Below, piece after piece: positions 25,423 through 35,305 of a stretch of 56,564 nucleotides of DNA. The position numbers were made by a program, and so were the translations under genes. This stretch comes from Nonomuraea harbinensis (GTDB taxonomy: Bacteria > Actinomycetota > Actinomycetes > Streptosporangiales > Streptosporangiaceae): NCBI RefSeq assembly GCF_019396385.1, contig NZ_JAHKRN010000056.1:1-56564 (forward strand), given 5' to 3'. The notes below the pieces were generated by a model. That model saw nothing but the letters and a program-made list of their open reading frames with translations, was not told the DNA's origin and did no database searches. Within the stretch, counting starts at the first letter, position 1. Every line of letters starts with the position of its first letter.

Positions 25423-26418
25423 TCAGCGGGGGTCGGCGAGCATGGCGTCGACCATGGCCAGCAGTTTGTCGCGGTTGCCGTCGCCGAGACTGCCTCCCAC
25501 CATCGCCACGGCCTCCGCCAGCGGGTCCCGCCGGGGACACGCCGCCATGGCCTCGCCGAGTTCGGCGACCGTCCAGGGCGCGCCGTCCTTGGTCACGCTC
25601 TCGCCGGCGCTCCACCCGTTCAGGACTGTTACGGACGTCCCCCGTACCGCCAGCACCTGCCCGTTGACCGGGCACCCCGGTGTGGCCAGGTAGGCCGCGA
25701 CGTGAGCCGTCAGCGCCGGGTCGAGCGGGTCGAACGCGCCGGCCGGCGGGCCGGACATTTCGGGTACGTCCGGCGGGCCGGACATCCCGGGGACGCCTTC
25801 GGTGAGCCGGGTACGGGCCATGGACGGGGACACGGCGTTGACCCGCACCCCGTACCGGGCGAGCTCCACGGCGTGGGCGGTGGTCAGGGCCGCGATGCCG
25901 GCCTTGGCCGCGGCGTAGTTGCCCTGCGTGATGCCGGGCAGCAGCAGCCCCGACGCGGACACGGTGTTGACCACCGCGCGGTCGCGGGTGTCCCCCTGGT
26001 CGCGCCAGTGGCGGGCGGCCCACCTGGTGACCGCGAACGTCCCCTTGAGGTGCACCGCCAGCACGGCGTCGAACTCGTCCTCCGTCATGTTCACGAGCGC
26101 CCGCCTGCGGTGGATGGCGGCGTTGTTGACCACCACGTCCAGATCGCCGAACGTCTCCACCGCGGTCTGGACCATCCGCCTGGCCCCGTCCCAGTCGGTG
26201 ACGTCGTCGGTGCTGGCCACGGCCTGGCCTCCGGCGGCCCTGATCTCGTCGGCCACGGCCCCCGCCACGCTCGCGTCGCCGCCGGTGCCCTCCGGCGTGA
26301 CGCCCGGGTCGTTGACCACGACCTTCGCTCCCTCGGAGGCGAAGAAGAGCGCCTCCTGCCTGCCGATCCCGCGTCCCGCGCCGGTGATGAGCGCGACCCG
26401 TCCGTCCAGGGTGCCCAT
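25423..26418 (-). CDS. SDR-family oxidoreductase (MFE-2-like dehydrogenase domain)
   Basis: A 331-residue short-chain dehydrogenase. The cofactor loop TGAGRGIG is at 12-19, NNAA at 98-101, and the catalytic Ser/Tyr/Lys are in SASG and Tyr168-x3-Lys172 (NYAAAK). The long form with NDPG after the second strand resembles the dehydrogenase unit of peroxisomal-type multifunctional enzyme 2, which oxidises 3-hydroxyacyl-CoA. Residues about 205-225 contain an in-frame 9-residue duplication (MSGPP twice) absent from normal SDRs. It diverges from a TetR gene that probably controls it. The acyl-CoA substrate is inferred from family only. Confidence 0.82.
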   Translation of the reverse strand: MGTLDGRVALITGAGRGIGRQEALFFASEGAKVVVNDPGVTPEGTGGDASVAGAVADEIRAAGGQAVASTDDVTDWDGARRMVQTAVETFGDLDVVVNNAAIHRRRALVNMTEDEFDAVLAVHLKGTFAVTRWAARHWRDQGDTRDRAVVNTVSASGLLLPGITQGNYAAAKAGIAALTTAHAVELARYGVRVNAVSPSMARTRLTEGVPGMSGPPDVPEMSGPPAGAFDPLDPALTAHVAAYLATPGCPVNGQVLAVRGTSVTVLNGWSAGESVTKDGAPWTVAELGEAMAACPRRDPLAEAVAMVGGSLGDGNRDKLLAMVDAMLADPR

Positions 26419-26457
26419 GACAGCTCCTTTCGCTGCACTCGTGCATTAATACACTCA

Positions 26458-26471
26458 ATGTAGCAATACAT
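26458..26471. promoter_or_regulatory. Palindrome between the SDR and tetR genes
   Basis: ATGTA (26458-26462), GCAA, TACAT (26467-26471) is a 14-bp inverted repeat in the 75-bp divergent promoter. ATGTAG recurs just downstream at 26475. It is a likely operator of the adjacent TetR protein. Confidence 0.5.
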
Positions 26472-26493
26472 GCGATGTAGTAAAGTCGCGGGC

Positions 26494-27087
26494 ATGGGGC
26501 TGCGTGAGGCGAAGAAGGAACGAACCCGGGAGGCGCTGGTCGAGGCCGCCGTCCGGCTGTTCGAGGAGAAGGGGTACGAGCGGACGACGGTCGCGCAGAT
26601 CGCCGCCGCGGCCCAGCTCTCGACGCGCACGTTCTTCCTGCACTTCGCGGCCAAGGAGGACGTGCTGCTGGCCAACAGCGTCCCCAGGGTGGAGCTGGGC
26701 GTCGCGGCGCTCGGCGACCGGCGGCCCGGCGAGACTCCGGGTGACGCGCTGGTCCGGGCGATCGGCGCGATGGTCGCCGACGCCTCCGCGAAGGACCTCC
26801 CGACCGGCCTGGCCGCCGCCCGCGCCCGGCTCGTGGCCACCGAGCCGGCGGTCCAGGCGCGGCTGCTGCAGCGCATGGCCACCGCCCAGACCGCCCTGGC
26901 CGACGCGCTCCACCACGCCTACCCGGACGAGCTGGACCCCGTGGCGGCGGCGGCCGTCGCCGGCGCGGCGATCGGCGCGGTCAGCGCCGCCGCGGTCGTC
27001 GCCCTGCGCCACGGCCTTTCACCGACGCAGGTCCGCGAGGCCATGCTGAAGGCCCCGGCCACCGCCGCCACCCACCTGCCGAAGTGA
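26494..27087 (+). CDS. TetR-family regulator
   Basis: A 197-residue TetR regulator with HTH TTVAQIAAAAQLSTRTFFLHFAAKEDVLLANS (about 28-60). It diverges from the SDR gene, its probable target, across an ATGTA/TACAT operator. The ATG at 26494 fits the family start (GLREAKKERTREAL); an in-frame ATG 24 nt upstream would lie inside the operator region. A hairpin follows the stop. Confidence 0.82.
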   Translation: MGLREAKKERTREALVEAAVRLFEEKGYERTTVAQIAAAAQLSTRTFFLHFAAKEDVLLANSVPRVELGVAALGDRRPGETPGDALVRAIGAMVADASAKDLPTGLAAARARLVATEPAVQARLLQRMATAQTALADALHHAYPDELDPVAAAAVAGAAIGAVSAAAVVALRHGLSPTQVREAMLKAPATAATHLPK

Positions 27088-27092
27088 CGCGG

Positions 27093-27122
27093 CTCGTTTC
27101 TGGAGGAGAAGTCCGAAACGAG
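27093..27122 (+). terminator. Hairpin downstream of tetR
   Basis: CTCGTTTC (27093-27100) pairs with GAAACGAG (27115-27122) around a 14-nt loop, 5 bp after the tetR stop. Confidence 0.5.
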
Positions 27123-27174
27123 GTGCGCTCCCACACGCCTCTGCGACACTGAAGCCCGGCAGCTCTGGAGGAAG

Positions 27175-27429
27175 ATGATGTCCACCGGGACGTACCGTTA
27201 CCAGTCCGAGTTCGCCCAGCAGTTGCGGGAGGAAGGGCGGGCGAAGGGGCGCGAGGAAGGGCAGGTCCGCGGGGAGACGAGGTCGATTCTGCTGCTGCTG
27301 GAGCGCAGGGGGGTGGCCGTGGACGAGGCGGCGCGGGCGCGGATCGAGGGGTGCGCCGAGGTGGCGCGGCTCGACACGTGGCTCGTTCGTGCGATGAGCG
27401 TCGCCACCGTCGACGAGCTCTTCGACTGA
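27175..27429 (+). pseudogene. C-terminal remnant of a Rpn/PD-(D/E)XK nuclease-like protein
   Basis: 84 residues with a charged coiled segment (QLREEGRAKGREEGQVRGE) followed by a leucine-rich helix and a VDELFD ending. This layout is that of the tail of larger (about 290-residue) actinobacterial Rpn/transposase-like PD-(D/E)XK proteins. The nuclease core is missing, and no trace of it is visible in the 87 bp upstream. The start still has a good GGAGG site, so a short protein may be made. It could be a decayed copy or a stand-alone tail domain; I favour a remnant. Confidence 0.5.
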
Positions 27430-27966
27430 CTAGAGGTCTTCGATGGCGAGGGCGGCCCGCAGGAGGGTGGCGTGGACCTCGTCCTGGGGGAGGTCCATGG
27501 TGTGCACGACGGCCGACTGCAGGGCGCCGAGCACGGCCCAGCCGCGCACCGTCGCGGCCTCGTCCGGACGGGGGCCGACGAGCTTGAGGTAGATCTCGTC
27601 GCGGAAGGTCCTGACCGCCTCGCCCGTCGAGCCCGGAGGGGCGGCGTCGGCGGTGCCGAGGTCCTCCATGAAGAGCCGCATCACCGCCCGGTGCCGCACC
27701 ATGAAGCCGGCCAGCGCCGTCACGAAAGCCCGGCGGTCGCCCGCGAAGTCGGCGCCCAGCAGGGCGATCATGTCCTCCGCCGCCGGGGCGATGAGCTCGG
27801 CGGCGAGCCTGTCCTTGGGGTGGAAGTGGTACGCGATCGCGGTCTTGGTCAGGCCCACGGCGGCGGCGATGTCGGCCAGGGAAGTGTTGGCGTAGCCGCG
27901 CTCGGCGAAGAGCTCGCGGGCGGCGGCCAGGATGCGGCTGCGGGTGTCGTCGGCTGTGGTCATCAT
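27430..27966 (-). CDS. TetR-family repressor of the MMPL exporter
   Basis: A 178-residue TetR regulator. The HTH (about 25-55) reads NTSLADIAAAVGLTKTAIAYHFHPKDRLAAEL. It diverges from an MMPL transporter gene across a 96-bp gap that contains a perfect 16-bp palindrome, so it most likely represses the exporter and responds to one of its substrates. Two adjacent ATG codons at 27961-27966 are candidate starts; a TTG 21 nt upstream is unlikely. Its end abuts the nuclease-like remnant without overlap. Confidence 0.83.
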   Translation of the reverse strand: MMTTADDTRSRILAAARELFAERGYANTSLADIAAAVGLTKTAIAYHFHPKDRLAAELIAPAAEDMIALLGADFAGDRRAFVTALAGFMVRHRAVMRLFMEDLGTADAAPPGSTGEAVRTFRDEIYLKLVGPRPDEAATVRGWAVLGALQSAVVHTMDLPQDEVHATLLRAALAIEDL

Positions 27967-28019
27967 CTCATTTCCGGGTTCGCGCAACCTTCCCCCTTTT
28001 ATCGCCCTTTATCGTAGTG

Positions 28020-28035
28020 CTGTACGACCGTACAG
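28020..28035. promoter_or_regulatory. Perfect 16-bp palindrome, TetR operator of the MMPL gene
   Basis: CTGTACG (28020-28026), AC, CGTACAG (28029-28035) lies 27 bp before the MMPL start, between the divergent tetR and transporter genes. It is the expected form of a TetR operator. Confidence 0.72.
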
Positions 28036-28062
28036 GACGGGCGTTCGAGGCTGGGGGTCGCG

Positions 28063-30270
28063 ATGGCGCGCTTTCTGGGCTGGCTCGGTGGCTGGTGCGC
28101 CCGGCACGGGAGGGCCGTTCTGGCCTTATGGGTGACGCTGGCCGTGGCCGCGATGGGCGGCAGCCTGGTGCTGGGCAGTCCCGTCAGCACCGAGGTGAGC
28201 ATCCCCGGCACGGACGCCCAGCGCGCTCATGACCTGATGCGTGACGGTTTCGGGCCGGGGTTCCAGCCCGGCGGCACCGTACAGCTCATCGTCTACTCCC
28301 CGGACGGGCCGCTCATCGAGGAGCCGCGCAAGGGGGCCGTCGAGGACGCGGTCGCGAACATCCGCGAGCAGGAGCACGTCAAGGAGGCCGACTCGCCGTT
28401 CCGGCAGGGCGGCATCGCCTCGAACCTGCAGATCGGCGTCATCACCGTGCGGCTGGAGGGCCACGACAGCAGCAAGGTGGCCGAGAACACGCAGCGGATC
28501 TCCGCGGCCGCCGAGCCGGCCCGCGACGCGGGGCTGGAGGTCGTCGCGAACGACAGCTCGACGCCCGCCGACAAGGAGATCAAGACCGGGCCAAGTGAGA
28601 TCATCGGCGTGATCTGCGCCCTGCTGGTGCTGATCTTCGCGTTCGGCACGCTCACGGCCGCGCTCGTGCCGATCTTCACCGCGCTGGTCAGCGTGGCCAC
28701 GGGACTGGGCGTGATCGGGCTGCTCGGGCATGTCATGGACGTGCCGAAGCAGGCCGGGATCATGGCCACGATGATCGGCCTCGGCGTGGGCATCGACTAC
28801 GCGCTGTTCCTGCTGTCGCGCTACCGCCGGCTGCTCGCCTCGGGCCTGCCCGTCCAGCAGGCGGTGCGTGGGGCGGTGTCCAGTTCGGGCGGGGCGGTGG
28901 TGTTCGCGGGCGGCACGGTCGTCATCGCGCTCACCGCGCTCATGTTCGCCGGGTTCCCGCTGCTGGCCACGCTCGGCTGGATCACCGGCATCTCCGTCGT
29001 GATGGCCGTGCTCACGGCGATCACGCTCGTGCCGGCCCAGCTCGGACTGCTGGGCCACGGGGTGAACGCGCTGAAGGTGCCGTTCCTCGGCCGGCGGCCG
29101 GAGTCGTCGGGGTGGACCGCGCTCGGCATGTGGGTCGCGCGGCGGCCGTGGCGGGTGCTCGTCGTCAGCGTGCTCGTGCTGGCCGCGCTCGCCGCGCCCG
29201 CTCTCTCGCTCAAGCTCGGGACGCTCGACGACGGGTACGGCGCGCACGGGTCGGAGCCGCGGCGGGCGTACGAGCTGATGTCGGTCGGGTTCGGGCCCGG
29301 CAGCACCGGGCCGTTGACCGTGGTGGCGAGCGGGCGGGGCGAGGTCACCGAGGCCGCCGCCGAGCGGCTCGCCGACCGGATCGGGGACCTCGGCGGCGTC
29401 GCCCACGTGGCCGAGCCCAAGCTGAACGACGCCGGGCGGGCGGCCATGATCCAGGTCATCCCCGACTACCCGCCCAGCGACCCGCGCGCCGCCGACCTCG
29501 TACGCGAAATCAGGACGTTCGACGGCGACGGGCTGGAGGTGCACGTGGGAGGCGAGGTCGCCGCGCTCACCGACGCCGCCGACCGGCTGACCGAGCGCAC
29601 CCCGCTCGTCATCGGCGTCGTCGTGCTGCTCAGCGCCCTGCTGTTGCTGCTGGCGTTCCGGGCGCCGGTGGTGGCGATCAAGGCGGCGCTGATGAACCTC
29701 ATCTCGCTCGGCGCCGCGTTCGGCGCGCTGGCGGCGGTGTTCTCCTTCGGCGTGGGCAGCGGGCTGGTGGGCATGGACCCGCCCGTGAACGCGTCGTACG
29801 TGCAGGCGCTGTTCTTCTCGGTGCCGATCGAGAGTTACGTGCCGCTGATGCTGTTCGCGGTGCTGTTCGGGCTGTCGATGGACTACGAGGTCTTCCTGCT
29901 GACGGCGGTCCGGCAGGCGTACCTGAAGCACGGCGACAACGCCAGGGCGGTGGCCGAGGGGCTGGGGTCGACCGGGCGGGTCATCACGTCGGCGGCGCTG
30001 ATCATGGTGGCGGTGTTCACCGCGTTCATCGCGTACCCCGACTCGATGGTGAAGACGTTCGGCGTCGGCCTCGCGGTGGCGATCGCCGTGGACGCCACGC
30101 TGATCAGAGGATTCCTGGTGCCGGCGACCATGGTGCTGCTGGGGCGGGCCAACTGGTGGTGCCCGCGCTGGCTGGACCGGCTGCTGCCGAACCTGTCGGT
30201 GGAGGGGCACGAGGAGGAGCCCGCGCCGCCGGTGCGGGCCGACCGGCCCAGGGTGGGTGCGGGCGCCTGA
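28063..30270 (+). CDS. MMPL/RND-family transporter
   Basis: A 735-residue inner-membrane exporter of the MMPL (RND) family, with two halves of one plus five transmembrane helices. The proton-relay Asp-Tyr pairs are visible in GVGIDYALFLLSRYRR (first half) and GLSMDYEVFLLTAVR (second half). Large extracytoplasmic loops follow helices 1 and 7. Family members export lipids, siderophores, pigments or drugs; nothing here specifies the cargo. The divergent TetR and palindromic operator suggest inducible expression. The GTG/ATG choice is settled by the first helix starting at ARFLGWLGGWC. Confidence 0.88.
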   Translation: MARFLGWLGGWCARHGRAVLALWVTLAVAAMGGSLVLGSPVSTEVSIPGTDAQRAHDLMRDGFGPGFQPGGTVQLIVYSPDGPLIEEPRKGAVEDAVANIREQEHVKEADSPFRQGGIASNLQIGVITVRLEGHDSSKVAENTQRISAAAEPARDAGLEVVANDSSTPADKEIKTGPSEIIGVICALLVLIFAFGTLTAALVPIFTALVSVATGLGVIGLLGHVMDVPKQAGIMATMIGLGVGIDYALFLLSRYRRLLASGLPVQQAVRGAVSSSGGAVVFAGGTVVIALTALMFAGFPLLATLGWITGISVVMAVLTAITLVPAQLGLLGHGVNALKVPFLGRRPESSGWTALGMWVARRPWRVLVVSVLVLAALAAPALSLKLGTLDDGYGAHGSEPRRAYELMSVGFGPGSTGPLTVVASGRGEVTEAAAERLADRIGDLGGVAHVAEPKLNDAGRAAMIQVIPDYPPSDPRAADLVREIRTFDGDGLEVHVGGEVAALTDAADRLTERTPLVIGVVVLLSALLLLLAFRAPVVAIKAALMNLISLGAAFGALAAVFSFGVGSGLVGMDPPVNASYVQALFFSVPIESYVPLMLFAVLFGLSMDYEVFLLTAVRQAYLKHGDNARAVAEGLGSTGRVITSAALIMVAVFTAFIAYPDSMVKTFGVGLAVAIAVDATLIRGFLVPATMVLLGRANWWCPRWLDRLLPNLSVEGHEEEPAPPVRADRPRVGAGA

Positions 30271-30387
30271 CCTGGATTCTTACCGGCCGTGCCGGGTAGT
30301 CGCAGGTCACTGCGGGGGGCGCGTACGACTCACAGGAGGCTTCCTCGTAAGGTGAGGACGCGTATCGCACATAAGCTGGGAGAGTCC

Positions 30388-31731
<1,344 letters not shown>

Positions 31732-31735
31732 GGGT

Positions 31736-32173
31736 CTAGGTCGCGGGCAGGGCGGTGGCCAGCAGGATCACGCCGACGGACCCGACCAGCGACGTCACCG
31801 CCATGGCGCGGGCGAAACCGCGCCGCCCGGCGCCGGTGGCCCAGCCGTGCAGGGCCGCGGCCGCCATGACCGCGGCGAACAACGCCAGCTTGGCGGCCAG
31901 GATCCGGCCGTAGCCGGGCTCGGCGAGCGACTCCCAGGTGACGCCCTTGTGCCAGGCGATGGCCACGCCGGTGCCGATCTGCAGGGGCAGGAACACCGCG
32001 CCGGTGAACATGCCGAACCGCCGCCCGACCGCGTTCATCACCTGGCCGCGCCGCTCCTCGTCCAGGATGCGGCGGGCCAGCGGCAGCACCACCAGCGAGA
32101 CCGTGAGCTGCCCGCCGACCCACAGCGCGGCCGACAGCACGTGCAGGAAGCGCACCACCGCCCACCAGGTCAC
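31736..32173 (-). CDS. CopD-like four-helix membrane protein
   Basis: A 145-residue integral membrane protein with four predicted helices: WWAVVRFLHVLSAALWVGG, FTGAVFLPLQIGTGVAIAW, ILAAKLALFAAVMAAAALHGW and AVTSLVGSVGVILLATAL. The first helix carries RFLHxxSAALWVGG, typical of the CopD/DUF4149-type copper-resistance or haem-linked family, with a conserved His. It converges on gdhA with a 4-bp gap and has no copper-gene neighbour, so a role in metal handling is only suggested by family. Confidence 0.7.
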   Translation of the reverse strand: MTWWAVVRFLHVLSAALWVGGQLTVSLVVLPLARRILDEERRGQVMNAVGRRFGMFTGAVFLPLQIGTGVAIAWHKGVTWESLAEPGYGRILAAKLALFAAVMAAAALHGWATGAGRRGFARAMAVTSLVGSVGVILLATALPAT

Positions 32174-32252
32174 TCCGCCACCACCTCCGCCGCCTCACGG
32201 TACTGTCCCCCGGCGGGAAAGGGGACGGGCCCAAAGGCCGTGGCGGGCAGGA

Positions 32253-32897
32253 CTAAAGTCCCCGCACGGCCCGTCCCGACCGCCGCCACGCGGTGAGCCC
32301 GCCCTCCAGCGGCCGGGCCCGGAAGCCGTGCCCGCGCAGCAGCTCGACCGCGCGCGGCGACACCACGCAGTAGGGGCCGCCGCAGTAGGCGATGATCTCC
32401 TTGCCGCCGGGCAGCTCGCCCAGGCGCTCCTCCAGCTCGCGCAGCGGCACCGACACCGCGCCCGGCACGTGTCCGGCGGCGAAGGCGCCGGGCGAGCGCA
32501 CGTCGAGCACGAGAGTCGCCGGGTCCGCCAGCCTGGCGGCCAGCTCGTCCGCCGTCACCGTCTCGTACGAGCCCAGCAGGTCGGCCACCGCGTCCCGCAG
32601 GTCGGCCAGCCGGTCCTGGGCGAACCCCTGGAACGCGCCCAGGAACCGCGACACCCGCTCGTCGGCCAGCCGGTAGTAGACCCGGGTGCCCTCCTTCCTG
32701 GCGGTCACCAGCTGGGCGGCGCGCAACTGCTGGAGCTGGGCGGACGTGTTCTTCAGCGGGACGCCCGCCTCCCGCGCCAGCTCCTCGACGGTGCGCTCCT
32801 GCTGGTCCAGCACGTCGAGCAGGCGCAGCCGCACCGGGCTGGCCAGCGCCTTGCCGATGCGGGCGAGCTGCTGGTAGACGGGCTCCTCGGGGAACAT
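32253..32897 (-). CDS. ArsR-rhodanese fusion regulator
   Basis: A 214-residue fusion. Residues about 5-95 are an ArsR winged helix (RIGKALASPVRLRLLDVLDQQERTVEELAREAGVPLKNTSAQLQQL). Residues about 110-210 are a rhodanese with the active-site Cys in AYCGGPYC. Such fusions can sense sulfane sulfur or thiol state through the rhodanese Cys and control downstream genes. The ATG shares its A with the TGA of the upstream cupin gene (TGATG), so the two are coupled. A short inverted repeat upstream of the cupin gene is its likely operator. Sensing of sulfur species is an inference. Confidence 0.86.
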   Translation of the reverse strand: MFPEEPVYQQLARIGKALASPVRLRLLDVLDQQERTVEELAREAGVPLKNTSAQLQQLRAAQLVTARKEGTRVYYRLADERVSRFLGAFQGFAQDRLADLRDAVADLLGSYETVTADELAARLADPATLVLDVRSPGAFAAGHVPGAVSVPLRELEERLGELPGGKEIIAYCGGPYCVVSPRAVELLRGHGFRARPLEGGLTAWRRSGRAVRGL

Positions 32898-33394
32898 CAG
32901 ACCATGTACTGGTCGTGGCGGCGGTACAGCTCGGTCCACTCCTCGGGGCTGAGCTGCCGCTCCTCGGCGGCGATGGCGGCCAGCTCCTCGAAGTACGCCT
33001 CGCGCGGGGCGCCGGGGGTGAAGAGGATCAGCATCGAGGCGGGCTCGCCTGACTCGTTCCTGAAGCCGTGGATGCCGCCCTCGGGGACGAACAGGAAGTC
33101 GCCGGCGTTTCCGTCGGCCCATTCCTTGCCGTTGTAGAGCCGCACCGATCCGGACAGGACGTAGAACGACTCGGTCATGGTGCGGTGGAAGTGCGGCTGC
33201 GGGCCGCCGGGGCGCGGGCCCATCTCCCACCGGTACAGGCCGAACGCGCCGTTGGTGGACTCGCCGGTGCCCAGGTAGTGCACCTGCGTTCCGGGGTCCT
33301 TGCCGATCACCAGGTCCGGGCCCTGGGTGGTGCGTCGCAGCCGTCCGCTGGCCTCGCCGTTCTCGTCGAGGTAGCGCGCGTCTGGGTAGGACAT
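32897..33394 (-). CDS. Cupin-domain protein
   Basis: A 165-residue cupin. Metal-binding motif 1 is PQPHFHRTMTESFYVLSG (two His plus Glu) and motif 2 is PEGGIHGFRN. It resembles quercetinase-like or isomerase-like single-domain cupins; the substrate is unknown. It is the first gene of an operon with the ArsR-rhodanese regulator and overlaps it by one base. A GGGG site (33395-33400 side) precedes the ATG. Confidence 0.8.
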   Translation of the reverse strand: MSYPDARYLDENGEASGRLRRTTQGPDLVIGKDPGTQVHYLGTGESTNGAFGLYRWEMGPRPGGPQPHFHRTMTESFYVLSGSVRLYNGKEWADGNAGDFLFVPEGGIHGFRNESGEPASMLILFTPGAPREAYFEELAAIAAEERQLSPEEWTELYRRHDQYMV

Positions 33395-33412
33395 GGGGGG
33401 CTCCTCTCGTTT

Positions 33413-33428
33413 TCTAACGTTCTTTAGA
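33413..33428. promoter_or_regulatory. Inverted repeat upstream of the cupin/arsR operon
   Basis: TCTAA (33413-33417), 6 bp, TTAGA (33424-33428), about 19 bp upstream of the cupin start. The AT-rich form is typical of ArsR-type operators, suggesting autoregulation of the operon. Confidence 0.55.
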
Positions 33429-33523
33429 TTAACGGCTGACGGGTCGGTGCGGAAGGGGGAAATGATCGACGGCCGGGCGGCCGTGGCCCGCGGAAGGCGC
33501 GTCCGGACGAGGGCGCCGGGGGG

Positions 33524-35305
33524 TCAGGCGCGGTGGCGGCCTCGGCGGGGGCCTCTGCGGCCATCGGCGTTGCCGCGGATGTCCCGGGCGGCGGGCGCGC
33601 GGTCGGCTGAGCGTGGGGTGCCGGTCAGGGCGGGCTCGTACGTCCGTGTGGAGATCGGGCCTGCGGGCTCGTACGGGGCATTCTGGGACGCTGCGTGGGT
33701 GCGGGGGTGCTGGGTGCCGTGAGCCGGGTCGTGCGGGCGGTGGCGGCGGCCGCGGAGCGGGGCGTCCGGGACGAACGGCTCCAGGCGCTGGATGTCGACG
33801 GACTGCCGGTGGCGGCGGCCGCGCAGGGGTGTGTCCGCCGTGGGACGCTCCTCCGGGCGGACGCGGGACGGTGCGGCCGGGTGGTCGAGGCGGCGGCGGC
33901 CGGGGTGGGCGTCGGCGGAGGCGAGGGGGAGGACCGGCTCCTCGCGGATCGGGAACGGTCCGGACGCGCCGCCCAGGAGGTGGAAGGCGCTGTAGGGGTC
34001 GGGCAGCTCGTACAGCCCCGGCTCGCGCGGGATCTCGATCGGCCCCGTGTCGGTGATGAGCCGGCGGGTCGAGCCGTCGTCCTCCCAGACGAGCGTGATC
34101 GGCCGCTCGGGCGCCGGGGCGGGCCGGCGCGGGCGGGAGAAGGCGTCGAACTCGCTGGTCGCCTCCGGGATGACGATCGGCTCGTGGGGGAACAGCGCCC
34201 GCAGTGACCTGAGCGCGGTGACCGGCTCCGCGACGTCGACCAGCGGCCGTGGCGCCTCCAGCTCCATCGGCTCCTGCAGCGGGCGAGAGGACGCGGTACG
34301 GGCCTGCTTGCGTGACTTGCGGCGGCGGTGGGAGCGGGACGCGGACTCCTGCGCGACCGCCGCTCCGGCCGTGGCGGGCCGCAGCCGCAACGTCTTGGCC
34401 TTGGCCACCGCAAGCACGGCGAGGGCGGCCACCAGCGCGGAGGTGAGCAGCGCGGGGGAGTCGACCGTGACGGACGGGGAGGTGGCGGAGGCGTCCGTGA
34501 TGACGGGCAGCGGGCCGGTCGTGACGGCGCTGGTGTCGGCCGTGGTGGGCTTGGCGTGCTTGCCGGACTTCGGCGCGGGAGAGTCGGCGGCGCCGGGGAC
34601 GGCCTTGGGGGCGGGCTCGGCCTTCTTCCCGGTGTCGGACTTCCCGGCCTTCGGCGGGGTCGCGTCCTTCTTCTTCTGTTCCTTCTCGGGGCGGGTGGCC
34701 GACGGGACCTTCGGCTGTCCGTCCAGCTCGACGTGCGGGACCACGATGGCGAGCCCGCTGCCGTCCTGTGTGCCGACCCCGGCCTTGGCCTCCATGGCCG
34801 CGGCCTCGTCCGCCGCCTTCTGGGCCGCCTCGGCGTCCAGCCGCTCCTTGATCTTCCACGGGTATCCGTAGCCGACGACCTTGCCGGTGTCACGCACCTT
34901 GCGCTTGGCGACCCCGCCGTCGATGTTGCCCTCGATGGTGTGGATGCGGCCGCCCGCGACCTTGGTCACCACGCCGACGTGGTCGATCCGGGCGATGCTG
35001 TCGGAGCCGCCCCAGTCGAAGAAGACGAACGCGCCCGGCTCCGGCTTGGTGCCCCAGGCGTCCTGCTTCCTGAACCACTTGGCGTGCGCCACGGTCCAGG
35101 CGAACTGGCCCATCCACTCCTCGTACCCGAGCTTGGTCGCAGCCCAGCCCAGGAACATGTCGCACCACGGGGCGGAGCTGTAGTCGGCGTCGAACTCGAT
35201 GTTCTCGCCGTACCAGTTGCCGAACTTGGTGTACGCACCGGACTTCTCCGAGTAGCCGAGCTGGCTCTCGAGAAGCTCGATGAACTTCCGCATCTCTGGG
35301 GTCAT
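33524..35305 (-). CDS. CHAP-domain protein with internal transmembrane anchor
   Basis: A 593-residue protein. The N-terminal CHAP amidase/endopeptidase domain (about 5-150) has Cys48 (SSAPWCDMFLGW), His109 (ARIDHVGVVT) and the Glu125/Asn127 region (IEGN), the layout of papain-like peptidoglycan hydrolases. A charged coiled segment and a Lys/Pro/Ala-rich linker (150-280) lead to one transmembrane helix (about 284-303). A cytoplasmic-like Arg/Pro-rich tail of about 290 residues carries two PLRGRRHR units. No N-terminal signal peptide is visible, so export must rely on the internal helix. The ATG at 35305 is the family start. This N-terminal CHAP sequence type is common in Streptosporangiales. 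Confidence 0.83.
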   Translation of the reverse strand: MTPEMRKFIELLESQLGYSEKSGAYTKFGNWYGENIEFDADYSSAPWCDMFLGWAATKLGYEEWMGQFAWTVAHAKWFRKQDAWGTKPEPGAFVFFDWGGSDSIARIDHVGVVTKVAGGRIHTIEGNIDGGVAKRKVRDTGKVVGYGYPWKIKERLDAEAAQKAADEAAAMEAKAGVGTQDGSGLAIVVPHVELDGQPKVPSATRPEKEQKKKDATPPKAGKSDTGKKAEPAPKAVPGAADSPAPKSGKHAKPTTADTSAVTTGPLPVITDASATSPSVTVDSPALLTSALVAALAVLAVAKAKTLRLRPATAGAAVAQESASRSHRRRKSRKQARTASSRPLQEPMELEAPRPLVDVAEPVTALRSLRALFPHEPIVIPEATSEFDAFSRPRRPAPAPERPITLVWEDDGSTRRLITDTGPIEIPREPGLYELPDPYSAFHLLGGASGPFPIREEPVLPLASADAHPGRRRLDHPAAPSRVRPEERPTADTPLRGRRHRQSVDIQRLEPFVPDAPLRGRRHRPHDPAHGTQHPRTHAASQNAPYEPAGPISTRTYEPALTGTPRSADRAPAARDIRGNADGRRGPRRGRHRA

